A DNA stretch of 64,000 bases, from NCBI RefSeq assembly GCF_014648595.1, contig NZ_BMRK01000009.1:99193-163192 (forward strand), read 5' to 3'. Below, one piece after another: positions 26,281 through 34,264 of the stretch; positions within the stretch are counted from its first letter, which is position 1, and each line of letters begins with the position of its first letter. The notes under the pieces are model-generated. The model was not told where the DNA came from, searched no databases, and saw nothing but the letters and a program-made list of their open reading frames with translations. This DNA comes from Nocardioides luteus. Lineage in GTDB: Bacteria > Actinomycetota > Actinomycetes > Propionibacteriales > Nocardioidaceae. A program made the translations under genes and the position numbers.

Positions 26281-27843
26281 CTACTTCAGCTCGCGCTTGA
26301 GGATCTTGCCGGTCGCGGTCATCGGGAGGGCCTCGACGATCTCGACGATGCGCGGGTACTTGTAAGCAGCCATCTGCTCCTTCGACCAAGCGACGATCTC
26401 CTCCGGGGTGGCGGAGGCGCCGGGCTTGAGGACGAGGACTGCCTTGACCTCCTCGCCGTGGGAGTCGTGCGGGACGCCGATGACGGCGGCGAGCGAGACG
26501 GCCGGGTGGGTGAGCAGCACCTCTTCGATCTCGCGCGGGTAGACGTTGAAACCGCCGCGGATGATGAGCTCCTTGGCGCGGTCGACGATGTAGTACCAGC
26601 CGTCCTCGTCGCGCTTGGCGAGGTCACCGGAGCGGAACCAGCCGTCCTCGGTGAGCACCTCGGCGGTGGCCTCGGGGCGGTTGTAGTAGCCCTTGAAGAC
26701 GTTGTTGCCCTTGATCGCGATCTCGCCGATCGCGTCGGGGGTCCACTCGACCTCGTCCCAGGAGGCGGGGTCGACGAGCTTCATCTCGACGCCGGGGATC
26801 GGTACGCCGATCGAGCCCGGGCGCACCGGCTGGCCGAAGACGGAGAACGACGCCACCGGCGAGGTCTCGGAGAGGCCGTAGCCCTCGAGGATGGTCACCC
26901 CGAAGCGCTTCTCGAACTCCTTGTGGATCTCGACCGGGAGGGCCGAGCCACCGGCGACGGCGACGCGCAGGTTCTTGGCGAGCGTGGTCACGTCGATGTC
27001 GTCGGAGAGGGCGCCGAGCAGGCCCCAGTACATCGTCGGGACGCCCGCGAAGAAGGTGACGCCCTCCTTGAGCATGGTCGCCAGCGCGGCCGAGGCGTCG
27101 AAGCGGGGCAGCAGCACGATGGTGCCGCCGTAGGCGATCGCGCCGTTCTGCACGACGGTCTGACCGAAGGCGTGGAAGAGCGGGAGGACGGCGAGGTAGG
27201 TGTCGACCGTGTCCTCCGAGGCACCGAAGAGGTCGCCGCCGGAGAGCGCGTTGTCGCGCATGTTGCGGTGGCGCAGCTCGGCGCCCTTGGGCCGCCCGGT
27301 GGTGCCGGAGGTGTAGAGGATGACCGCGGTGTCGTCCTCGTCGGTGGCCACCGTGTCGAAGGTGGGCGGCTGGGTGCCGATGCCCTGGCCGAGCGTGGTC
27401 ACGCCCTCGATCGGCGATGCGGCGGTGGGGTCGGCGGTGATCAGGAAGAGGTTCTCGACCCCGGCCTCCTGCGCGCCCGCATGCGCCTCGGCGCCGATGG
27501 CGAGCTCCGGCGTGCCCTCGAAGGCGAAGAGGGCCTTCGCGCCGGAGTCCTGCAGGTGGTAGGCCACCTCGCGGCTCTTCAGCAGCACGTTGAGCGGCAC
27601 GACGGTCGCCCCGGCCTTGAGGATGCCGAAGTAGACCATCGTGAAGTACGGCAGGTTCGGGCTCATCAGAGCGACCCGGTCGCCTGCGCCGATGCCCTTG
27701 CTCGCCAGCAGGCTCGCGACCTGGTTGGCGGCGCCGTTGACCTGGGCGTAGCTCAGCCGGATGTCGCCGAGGACGATCGCGGTGCGCTCCGGGTTCTTCG
27801 TCGCGGTGTCTTCGAGCAGCGACGCAAGGTTGTACGTGGACAC
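26281..27843 (-). CDS. Long-chain acyl-CoA synthetase / AMP-dependent ligase
   Basis: A 520-residue ANL-superfamily enzyme activating a carboxylic acid to acyl-AMP and then acyl-CoA. Visible are the P-loop YTSGTTGRPKGAE, the A5 region EGYGLSETSP, GWFRSGDLA, the hinge DRAKELIIRGGFNVYPREIE and the catalytic Lys in MTATGKILKREL. The start is GTG 27843, with GGAGG four nt before it, rather than an upstream ATG. Chain length is undetermined; it resembles the FadD-like group. No fatty-acid genes are adjacent. It is co-directional with purC but separated by 93 nt. Confidence 0.92.
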   Translation of the reverse strand: MSTYNLASLLEDTATKNPERTAIVLGDIRLSYAQVNGAANQVASLLASKGIGAGDRVALMSPNLPYFTMVYFGILKAGATVVPLNVLLKSREVAYHLQDSGAKALFAFEGTPELAIGAEAHAGAQEAGVENLFLITADPTAASPIEGVTTLGQGIGTQPPTFDTVATDEDDTAVILYTSGTTGRPKGAELRHRNMRDNALSGGDLFGASEDTVDTYLAVLPLFHAFGQTVVQNGAIAYGGTIVLLPRFDASAALATMLKEGVTFFAGVPTMYWGLLGALSDDIDVTTLAKNLRVAVAGGSALPVEIHKEFEKRFGVTILEGYGLSETSPVASFSVFGQPVRPGSIGVPIPGVEMKLVDPASWDEVEWTPDAIGEIAIKGNNVFKGYYNRPEATAEVLTEDGWFRSGDLAKRDEDGWYYIVDRAKELIIRGGFNVYPREIEEVLLTHPAVSLAAVIGVPHDSHGEEVKAVLVLKPGASATPEEIVAWSKEQMAAYKYPRIVEIVEALPMTATGKILKRELK

Positions 27844-27936
27844 ATGGCCTCCAGTGGTGTGCGTGTTACGCATCACAACCTACCCGCGCGTAGCCCGGCG
27901 ACGAACACGGTCTCGCCGCCGAGCACCACACACCCC

Positions 27937-28845
27937 TCAGAAGCGGTGGCCGGTCAGCCTCTCGTACGCCTCGACGTACCTCGCCCGGGTGCGCTCGACG
28001 ATCTCCGCAGGCAGGTCGGGCGGCGGGTCGCCGGCGGCCCGGTCCCAGCCGGCCTCGGGCGAGAGCAGCCAGCGGCGGATGACGTCCTTGTCGAAGCTCG
28101 GGATGGCGGTGCCGGGGTGCCACTGGTTCGCGTCCCAGTAGCGAGAGGAGTCGGGGGTGAGCACCTCGTCGGCGAGCACGATCGTGCGGATGCCGAGGTC
28201 GTCCTGGCGCACACCGAACTCGAACTTGGTGTCGGCCAGGATGAGGCCGCGGCCCCGCGCGATCTCGTCGGCACGCTGGTAGACGTCCAGGGTCAGCCGG
28301 CGCAGCGCGGCGGCGTCGTCCTCGCCGATCAGCCTGGAGACGTACTCGTAGGTGACGTTCTCGTCGTGGTCGCCGAGCTCGGCCTTCGTGGCCGGGGTGA
28401 AGATCGGCGGGGTGAGGCGGGAGCCGTCGACCAGGCCGTCGGGAAGCCGGATGCCGCAGACCTCGCCGGTCGACTCGTACTCGCGCAGTCCGGACCCGGT
28501 CAGGTAGCCGCGGGCGACGCACTCGACGGGCAGCATGTGGAGCTTCTGGGCGACCACCGCGCGGCCGGCCACCGACTCGGGGACGTCGGTGGAGAGGACG
28601 TGGGTCGGGACCAGGTCCTCGAACTGCTCGAACCACCACAGCGACAGCTTCGTGAGGATCTCGCCCTTGTCCGGGATGACCGTGTCGAAGACGTGGTCGA
28701 AGGCCGAGATGCGGTCGCTGGCAACCATCAGGAGCTGGCCCGCGTAGGGACCCTCCTCGAGCTCGTAGAGGTCGCGCACCTTGCCCGAGTGGAGGTGCTT
28801 CGCGCCCGGGATCGCCGGCGCCGGCGGGATGTTGAGTTCAGCCAC
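27937..28845 (-). CDS. purC: Phosphoribosylaminoimidazole-succinocarboxamide synthase PurC
   Basis: A 302-residue SAICAR synthetase, condensing CAIR and aspartate with ATP in purine synthesis. Motifs: HSGKVRDLYE, ASDRISAFDH, LPVECVARGYLTGSG and LADTKFEFG. GTG 28845 has TAGGCT six nt upstream (leaderless pattern). A 69-nt interrupted inverted repeat lies in the 150-nt gap to the divergent HIT-like gene. Confidence 0.97.
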   Translation of the reverse strand: MAELNIPPAPAIPGAKHLHSGKVRDLYELEEGPYAGQLLMVASDRISAFDHVFDTVIPDKGEILTKLSLWWFEQFEDLVPTHVLSTDVPESVAGRAVVAQKLHMLPVECVARGYLTGSGLREYESTGEVCGIRLPDGLVDGSRLTPPIFTPATKAELGDHDENVTYEYVSRLIGEDDAAALRRLTLDVYQRADEIARGRGLILADTKFEFGVRQDDLGIRTIVLADEVLTPDSSRYWDANQWHPGTAIPSFDKDVIRRWLLSPEAGWDRAAGDPPPDLPAEIVERTRARYVEAYERLTGHRF

Positions 28846-28896
28846 GGGATCAGCCTAAGAGATCCACGTTCGGATCCGTTTCTCGCCTGAACTCCG

Positions 28897-28965
28897 GTAA
28901 CACGTCGTTCGTAGGACTGTTCGCCCTATCGGAACGACCGGATAGACCTACGAACAGCGTGTTAC
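28897..28965. repeat. Interrupted inverted repeat between purC and HIT-like gene
   Basis: GTAACACG-TC-GTTCGTAGG (28897-28915) mirrors CCTACGAAC-AG-CGTGTTAC (28947-28965) with one 2-bp mismatch. The interior contains a second imperfect pair, CTATCGG and CCGGATAG. It lies in a divergent promoter region and could be an operator or a small extragenic palindrome. Confidence 0.6.
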
Positions 28966-28995
28966 ATCTCCGCCCGCTGTGGCATCGTTCGAGCC

Positions 28996-29592
28996 ATGGC
29001 CGAGACTGCAGATGAGATCTACGCCCGCGTCCAGGCCGAGGGCGACCTACCCGCGCCGAGCGTGACCGAGTGGGACATCTTCCCCTGGGTCGTACGTGAC
29101 GGGGCGATCGCGCCGAAGCCGCTCGCCCCGCCCGCCCCCGAGGAGCCGCGGATCGGCGAGGACGGGGTCGACTGCAAGCTGTGCGGCGAGGATCTGCCCG
29201 GCGTGATCTGGCGCGACGAGAGCTGGCGGGTGAAGCACCTGAAGCAGTCGGGTCTCCCGCTGGTGCTCTCGCTCGAGCCGGTGGAGCACTACGACCTCCC
29301 CGACCTCGACGAACACCAGGCCGCGGAGCTCGGCATCCTCACCGTGCGACTCGCACGGATCATCGAGAGCCTGCCCAACATCGGCCGCTGTCACTCGATG
29401 CGCATCGGCGACGGCGCCGAGCACCTGCACATGTGGTTCCTGGCCCGCACGGCCGGCCTGCCCTCGGTGCGCGGCAGCTTCTCGCCCGACTGGGACGACA
29501 TCCTGCCGCCCGGACCCGAGGAGATCTGGCGCGCCGACCTCGCCGAGGTCGCCCGCAAGCTGGCCACCCACGGCGGCGAGGCGCTGGTCTGA
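28996..29592 (+). CDS. HIT-like nucleotide-binding family protein
   Basis: A 198-residue protein. A CKLC pair near residue 60 resembles the zinc cysteines of HIT/GalT proteins, and GDGAEHLHMWFLAR near residue 140 resembles the HxHxH active-site strand, though the third histidine is replaced. The family hydrolyses or transfers nucleotidyl groups; activity here is uncertain. Its stop overlaps the next start as TGATG, so the two proteins are probably made in fixed ratio. Confidence 0.7.
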   Translation: MAETADEIYARVQAEGDLPAPSVTEWDIFPWVVRDGAIAPKPLAPPAPEEPRIGEDGVDCKLCGEDLPGVIWRDESWRVKHLKQSGLPLVLSLEPVEHYDLPDLDEHQAAELGILTVRLARIIESLPNIGRCHSMRIGDGAEHLHMWFLARTAGLPSVRGSFSPDWDDILPPGPEEIWRADLAEVARKLATHGGEALV

Positions 29593-30200
29593 TGGGGCCG
29601 GTGAGCCCTCCCGACGCGGCCGACGTACGCCGCCTGCTCGACATCATCGAGCAGGAGATCGTCCCGCGGACCCGTGCCGGGGTGGCCACCGGCAACAAGA
29701 TCTTCGGCGCCGCGATCGTGCGGCGCTCGGACCTGTCGGTGGTGGTGGCCGAGACCAACAACGAGATCGAGAACCCGCTGTGGCACGGCGAGATCTATGC
29801 CATCAAGCGGTTCTTCGAGCTGCAGGCCGAGGAGCGACCCGCGCCCGCCGACTGCCTGCTGCTGGCCACCCACGAGCCGTGCTCGCTGTGCCTGTCCGGC
29901 ATCGCCTGGTCGGGGTTCCCGGCCTTCGCCTACCTCTTCAGCCACCAGGACTCCGCCGACTCCTTCGCGATCCCGCACGACCTGGCGATCCTGCGCGCGG
30001 TCTACGCGGTGCCCGACCCCGACCGGGACGCTCCGGCCGCGGACCGGGACCTCTACAACCGCGTCAACGACTACTTCGCCAGCACTGCCCTGACCCCGCT
30101 CGCCGACGCCGAGCAGCTCGCCCGGATCAGCCGCACCTACGACGAGCTCTCCGCGGCCTACCAGGAGCACAAGGGCGGCGGCGCGATCGCGCACCCCTGA
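29592..30200 (+). CDS. CMP/dCMP-type (nucleoside) deaminase-like protein
   Basis: A 202-residue zinc deaminase-fold protein. WHGEIYAI supplies the His ligand and proton-shuttling Glu, and THEPCSLCLSGI the PCxxC zinc cysteines. A C-terminal extension of about 80 residues lies beyond the core. It would deaminate a cytosine, guanine or related base or nucleoside; the substrate is unknown. Coupled (TGATG) to the HIT-like gene, suggesting a shared nucleotide-related step. Confidence 0.83.
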   Translation: MGPVSPPDAADVRRLLDIIEQEIVPRTRAGVATGNKIFGAAIVRRSDLSVVVAETNNEIENPLWHGEIYAIKRFFELQAEERPAPADCLLLATHEPCSLCLSGIAWSGFPAFAYLFSHQDSADSFAIPHDLAILRAVYAVPDPDRDAPAADRDLYNRVNDYFASTALTPLADAEQLARISRTYDELSAAYQEHKGGGAIAHP

Positions 30201-30215
30201 CCGGACCCACCCCGC

Positions 30216-31424
30216 TCAGTGGGCGCTGCGCCAGCGCAGCAGCCCGGCGGTCGCGGAGAGCAGCGCGACGACCGCGCCGTAGCCGTAGGTCGTCGCCGCG
30301 AGGCCGATCTGCGGCGTCAGCAGCCCGGCGACGACGGCCGGGATGCCGAAGGCCAGGTAGGAGATCACGAAGATCACCGCGAAGACCTCCGCCCGCTCGT
30401 GGGCCGGCAGGAGCGGGGTGATGGTGCGCAGGATGCCGAAGAACGCCGTGCCGAAGCCGGTGCCGGCGACGACCACCGCGATCAGGTACGCAGCCACCGA
30501 CCCGCTCGCGAGCGCGAGCAGGCTGAGCACCGTGCCGCCGGCCAGCGCCGCCGTGCCGTAGAGCGTCGTCGCCCGCGCAGTGCGGCCCCGGAAGAGATAG
30601 ACGGCGATCGCGCCGGCACCCGAGAGTGCACCGATCACCAGCCCCTGGAGGACGTGGCTGGTGGCGCCGAGCTCGTTGCGTACGATCGCCGCGCCGAGCG
30701 AGAGGAAGAGCCCGCCGGTGGCCCAGCCGGCGAAGATCGCCGGTGCGCTGAGCGCGAGCAGACCACGGATCGCGGGCGGTACGGCGACCCGCGGGCGGAG
30801 CGAGGCGAGCAGCCCTTCGTGGCGCGGGGCAGTCTCCGGCACGAGCCAGACCGCCGCCGCGATGACGAGCGACAGCACGACGAGGGCGTCGAAGACGACG
30901 AGCCGCGCGTCCGCGAGGGCCTCCAGGACGACCCCGGCGACGACGGCACCGACCGCGAGTCCTGCCGTCGGCGCGATGGCGTTGACCATCGCCGCCGAGC
31001 CGGGCCGTGAGGGCCGCTCGAAGTCGGTCACGGTGGCCGAGAGGGTCGAGAGCAGCAGTCCGCTCGCCAGCCCCTGCAGGATCCGCGCCTCGAAGAGGAC
31101 CGCAGCACTGTCGGCGCCACGGAAGAGCGCGAAGCCGGCCGCCAGGAGCACGAACCCGACGGTCACCACCGGGCGCCGACCGACATGGTCGGAGATCGAG
31201 CCGACCACGAGCAGGGTGGCCAGCAGCGCGACCGCGTAGACCGCGAAGACGGCCGTCATCACCCAGGGCGCGAGCCCCAGATCCACCTGCAGGCCGGGAT
31301 AGAAGGGCGAGGGGGCGCTGGCCCCCGCCATCATCACCACGACCGCCCCGAGCGCCAGCCCGGCGCCGAGCCGCCGTCCCGCGAGGACGCCTGTCGTCGC
31401 CCCGCTCACTACCTCTGTCGACAT
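30216..31424 (-). CDS. MFS transporter
   Basis: A 402-residue, 12-helix MFS protein. It begins with a hydrophilic MSTEVVSGATTG segment and has YPGLQVDLGLAPW, VGSISDHVGRRPVV (motif A) and LFEARILQGLASGLLLSTLS. ATG 31424 is preferred, five nt after GGGAG. It is divergent from a small ArsR-type regulator, with palindromic sites between them, so it is probably repressor-controlled efflux. It converges on the deaminase gene with 15 nt between. Confidence 0.9.
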   Translation of the reverse strand: MSTEVVSGATTGVLAGRRLGAGLALGAVVVMMAGASAPSPFYPGLQVDLGLAPWVMTAVFAVYAVALLATLLVVGSISDHVGRRPVVTVGFVLLAAGFALFRGADSAAVLFEARILQGLASGLLLSTLSATVTDFERPSRPGSAAMVNAIAPTAGLAVGAVVAGVVLEALADARLVVFDALVVLSLVIAAAVWLVPETAPRHEGLLASLRPRVAVPPAIRGLLALSAPAIFAGWATGGLFLSLGAAIVRNELGATSHVLQGLVIGALSGAGAIAVYLFRGRTARATTLYGTAALAGGTVLSLLALASGSVAAYLIAVVVAGTGFGTAFFGILRTITPLLPAHERAEVFAVIFVISYLAFGIPAVVAGLLTPQIGLAATTYGYGAVVALLSATAGLLRWRSAH

Positions 31425-31438
31425 CATCACTCCCTTCA

Positions 31439-31514
31439 ATGGTTCGAAGATTTTCAAACCATCGAAGGAGCGTACGTGCCTTCTCTCGACTGTGCAACTA
31501 TTATCGAACCATGA
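31439..31514. promoter_or_regulatory. Operator candidates between MFS and ArsR-like genes
   Basis: TGGTTCGAA-N4-TTCAAACCA (31440-31461) is a near-perfect palindrome (8 of 9 pairs) just upstream of the MFS start. A further half-site, TCGAACCAT (31505-31513), overlaps the start codon of the regulator and follows its TATTAT -10 hexamer (31499-31504). Binding at both would repress both genes. Confidence 0.6.
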
Positions 31515-31828
31515 GTTCTTCCCCGGACCTTCCACATCCTGAGCGGTCGGAGATCTCACTGACCGGTGTGCTCTTCGCGCTCAGCGACCCCGAGCGCCTG
31601 GCGATCGCCCGCCAGCTGGTCGACGGACCTCTCGACATGGCGGAGTGCCACCTGAGCAACCCGAACGTGCCGAAGTCGACGAAGTCCCACCTGATGAAGG
31701 TGCTGCGTACGTCCGGGGTGGTGCGCAACGAGGCCAACGGTCGCGCCCGGCGACTCTCGCTGCGCCGCGAGGACCTCGACGCGAAGTTCCCGGGTCTGCT
31801 CGACGCCGTGCTCTCCGCCGAGACGTAG
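31511..31828 (+). CDS. ArsR-like winged-helix regulator
   Basis: A 105-residue single-domain winged-helix protein. VLFALSDPERLAIARQLVDG begins like ArsR repressors, KSTKSHLMKVLRTSGVVRNEANGRARRLSL is the recognition helix and wing. No metal-binding CxC motif is seen, so it probably does not sense arsenic. ATG 31511 has TATTAT six nt upstream (leaderless). The divergent MFS gene is its likely target. Confidence 0.85.
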   Translation: MSSSPDLPHPERSEISLTGVLFALSDPERLAIARQLVDGPLDMAECHLSNPNVPKSTKSHLMKVLRTSGVVRNEANGRARRLSLRREDLDAKFPGLLDAVLSAET

Positions 31829-31836
31829 CCGCGAGC

Positions 31837-32415
31837 CTAGCGACGCCGCCAGGGCGCCGGACGGCCGTGCAGGAACCACTCCATGTTGCGGGTGATCCAC
31901 GGCAACCCGAAGTAGGTCATGAACGGGAGCGTCACGGCCATCACGCCGAGCACCTTCAGCGGCAGGGCCCACCCCTCGACCAGCGGCCCGAGCGCCCAGT
32001 TCGCGAGCAGACTCACCGGGAAGAACATCAGGAAGATCGTGATCGTCTGCTTCCACCGCGGCGGCGCGGTCGCGACGCCGGAGACCTGCTCGACGTCGTA
32101 GGTGGAGGGCGGGTCGAACCAGCCCTCGATCCCGGTACGCCGCTCGACGGTGGTCTCCTCGACGAACGGCTCGCCCGCGCCCAGCCACCAGCCGCGCTGA
32201 CGGCTGTTGTCCCAGCGACCCAGCGTCTCGTGGGAGTCGAAGCGGTAGAGCAGGTGCCACTGGTCGGACTCCGGCGCCGGCCGCACCCAGCCCGCACCCA
32301 GGAAGCCCGGGAACTCGCTGGCCAACCGGATCCCGGCCTGCATCCAGGCGACCATCTCGTCGCGACGCTCGACGGAGACTCGACGAGCGATGGTCACGGT
32401 TACCGGATCTGACAT
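31837..32415 (-). CDS. Antibiotic-biosynthesis-monooxygenase-fold protein with C-terminal TM segments
   Basis: A 192-residue protein. The N-terminal half resembles ABM-fold domains (VTVTIARRVSVERRDEMVAW, EFPGFLGAGWVRP, WHLLYRFDSHETLGRWDNS). The C-terminal half has two hydrophobic helices (about 122-142 and 148-172), giving a membrane-attached ABM protein of a kind found in many actinomycetes. Catalytic activity is unknown. It lies 57 nt from, and divergent to, the MhuD-like gene, itself an ABM-fold protein. Confidence 0.8.
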   Translation of the reverse strand: MSDPVTVTIARRVSVERRDEMVAWMQAGIRLASEFPGFLGAGWVRPAPESDQWHLLYRFDSHETLGRWDNSRQRGWWLGAGEPFVEETTVERRTGIEGWFDPPSTYDVEQVSGVATAPPRWKQTITIFLMFFPVSLLANWALGPLVEGWALPLKVLGVMAVTLPFMTYFGLPWITRNMEWFLHGRPAPWRRR

Positions 32416-32472
32416 GCCGCCATCGTCGCAGTCACCACCCTCGCGTCCCCAGCCCTCGCATAGGTTGGCGGT

Positions 32473-32790
32473 ATGTCTGTGGTGAAGATCAATGCCATCC
32501 GCGTCCCCGAGGGCGCGGGCCCGGAGCTCGAGAAGCGGTTCGCGGCGCGGGCCGGCACCGTCGAGAAGTCGCCGGGGTTCCTCGGCTTCCAGCTGCTGCG
32601 CCCGGTCGCCGGCGACGACCGCTACTTCGTGGTGACGCAGTGGGACTCGGAGGAGTCCTTCGCGGCCTGGCGCGACGGTGACGCCCGTGCCGCCCACGCG
32701 ACCCCGCCGGGCGAGGAGCCGCGCAAGCCGGTCGCCACCGGGGCCGACCTGCTGGAGTTCGAGGTCGCGCTGGACGTCAAGCCTTCGTAG
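32473..32790 (+). CDS. mhuD: MhuD-like haem-degrading monooxygenase
   Basis: A 105-residue protein very close to mycobacterial MhuD. The N terminus VVKINAIRVPEGAGPELEKR and the SPGFLGFQLLRPV segment match, and the key residues fall at the same numbers: Asn7, Trp66 and His75 (haem ligand). MhuD opens haem to mycobilin and releases iron without CO. The enzyme is cytosolic and functions in haem-iron use or detoxification. ATG 32473 has TAGGTT six nt upstream (leaderless). No haem importer is adjacent. Confidence 0.92.
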   Translation: MSVVKINAIRVPEGAGPELEKRFAARAGTVEKSPGFLGFQLLRPVAGDDRYFVVTQWDSEESFAAWRDGDARAAHATPPGEEPRKPVATGADLLEFEVALDVKPS

Positions 32791-32794
32791 CCGA

Positions 32795-33694
32795 TCAGGC
32801 CGGCGTGACGTCGGAGACGCCGGGGATGCTCACGCCTCCCCGGCGCACCAGCGCCTGCTCGCCCTTCTGCACGACCTTGTAGAACGGCTCGCTCCGCCCG
32901 CGCAGCACCGGCGTGGCGCCGAGCAGCGACAACCGGCCGTGGGCGAGGCGGCTGGCGGTGCGTACCGCCCGCCATCTCGCCTCGTCCGCGTCCGACCACG
33001 GGATGCGGTAGCGCTCCCGGACCAGCGGCGGAAGGCTGCCTTGGACGACGGTGCGCAGCGTCGCCGAGGTCGCCGAGCCACCGGGCAGGTAGTAGCCGGC
33101 GGTGCCGGCGATGTGGCGCCCGACCAGCCGCGCCTCCTCGACCAGGTGCGGCTCGTCGGAGGCGAGCCAGGCGTCGAAGCGACGCCGGAAGTCGGGGTAC
33201 GAAGCGGGCGCCGCCGACGCCGGCATCCCGAACAGACCGGCCCAGGTCACGAACCCCTCGAAGAGCTCCTCGCGCTCGTCCGGCCGGAGCGGGCGGACCA
33301 GCGCGTCGTACATGAACTCGACCGCGTCCAGCGCGAACGCCGCCGTCCACCACATCAGGCCGGGGTCGGCCGCCGAGTAGTGCGCCCCCACCGGATGGGC
33401 CGGGCCGCCGTCGACCTCCATGGTGCCCTCGACCGGCACGTGGCGGCGTGCGGTGAACGCGAGCGCACGGTCGGCCTCTTCCTTGGCGCCGAGGAAGACC
33501 GTCTCCATCAGCCGCGCGGTCAGCGCCAGCCGGGTGTAGGGCGTCGCCCGGTGGGCGGTGTGTTGCGCGGTGCCGACGAAGAGCCGGGGATGCAGACCGC
33601 CGATCACCAGCGCCCGCTGCCCCCAGGTCAGCCCGACGGCCCGCTGCCGCATCGCACGGACCACCATCGAATCAGCAGCGAAATACCCCGGCAT
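32795..33694 (-). CDS. DUF2236 (oxygenase MpaB/Lcp-like) family protein
   Basis: A 299-residue DUF2236 protein. This family, the catalytic domain of rubber oxygenase Lcp and MpaB, is a haem-binding alpha-helical fold; conserved-looking stretches here are GTAQHTAHRATPYTRLALT and HYSAADPGLMWWTAAFALD. An oxygenase role is a family inference. ATG 33694 is used because further upstream lies repeat sequence. Four nt separate its stop from that of convergent mhuD. Confidence 0.85.
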   Translation of the reverse strand: MPGYFAADSMVVRAMRQRAVGLTWGQRALVIGGLHPRLFVGTAQHTAHRATPYTRLALTARLMETVFLGAKEEADRALAFTARRHVPVEGTMEVDGGPAHPVGAHYSAADPGLMWWTAAFALDAVEFMYDALVRPLRPDEREELFEGFVTWAGLFGMPASAAPASYPDFRRRFDAWLASDEPHLVEEARLVGRHIAGTAGYYLPGGSATSATLRTVVQGSLPPLVRERYRIPWSDADEARWRAVRTASRLAHGRLSLLGATPVLRGRSEPFYKVVQKGEQALVRRGGVSIPGVSDVTPA

Positions 33695-33722
33695 ACCGAC
33701 AGTCTCCCGTCGGCCGTCGCCC

Positions 33723-33830
33723 CTGTCGAGACCGTCGTCCCACCGAAGGCCGAGCCGGTCGAAACCCACCCCCACCGGAGGTCGAGCCTGTCGAGACCCC
33801 TGTCCCCCGGAGGTCGAGCCTGTCGAGACC
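33723..33830. repeat. GGTCGAGCCTGTCGAGACC repeats
   Basis: Two perfect 19-bp copies (33780-33798 and 33812-33830) plus degenerate copies at about 33723-33732 and 33747-33767 fill the gap between the DUF2236 and Nudix genes. The same sequence recurs at 5266, 47468, 59681, 59714 and 59747. Confidence 0.8.
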
Positions 33831-33835
33831 CGCGA

Positions 33836-34264
33836 TCACAGCGCCGGTACGACGCACTCCCTGGTCAGCGGCGCGAACTCGGCCCCGTCAGCGATCTCGC
33901 CGGGACTCGCCCAGCGCAGCTCCGCGATCTCGGCGGCCGCGTCCGGGGCGACCTCGCCCGCCCACGTGAAGACCGTCGAGCGCAGCAGATGACCCGGCTC
34001 GTTGGCCGCATCACCCTCGAACTCACCGAGCAGCGCGAGCTCCTCGACCCGGAGACGTACGCCGAGCTCCTCCGCCACCTCACGGACGGCCGCCTCCGCG
34101 GCCGACTCCCCCGGCTCCAGCTTCCCGCCGGGGAGCATGAACTTGGAGGTGCCGTTCTTGCGGACGGTCAGCAGTCGCCCCTCCGCGTCACGGAAGACGA
34201 CGGCCGCCACGGTGATGACGGGGTCGACGACCGGGCCGGAGACAGAGCCGGCGACGGTGCTCAG
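33836..34264 (-). CDS. Nudix hydrolase
   Basis: A 142-residue Nudix protein with a complete box in GGKLEPGESAAEAAVREVAE (GX5EX7REUXEEXGU continues EELGV). It hydrolyses a nucleoside diphosphate linked to another group; the substrate is unknown. No ATG or suitable GTG starts the first beta strand (VITVAAVVF). The best start is CTG 34264, five nt after GGGGAG and overlapping the purB stop (CTGA). A rare CTG initiation coupled to purB is proposed; a GTG inside the first strand is the poorer alternative. Confidence 0.82.
   Translation of the reverse strand: MSTVAGSVSGPVVDPVITVAAVVFRDAEGRLLTVRKNGTSKFMLPGGKLEPGESAAEAAVREVAEELGVRLRVEELALLGEFEGDAANEPGHLLRSTVFTWAGEVAPDAAAEIAELRWASPGEIADGAEFAPLTRECVVPAL

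Noticed and set aside
25909-28890. A long plus-strand open frame over the acyl-CoA ligase and purC
   Set aside because: Composition is that of a codon shadow, and both minus-strand genes have full catalytic motifs.
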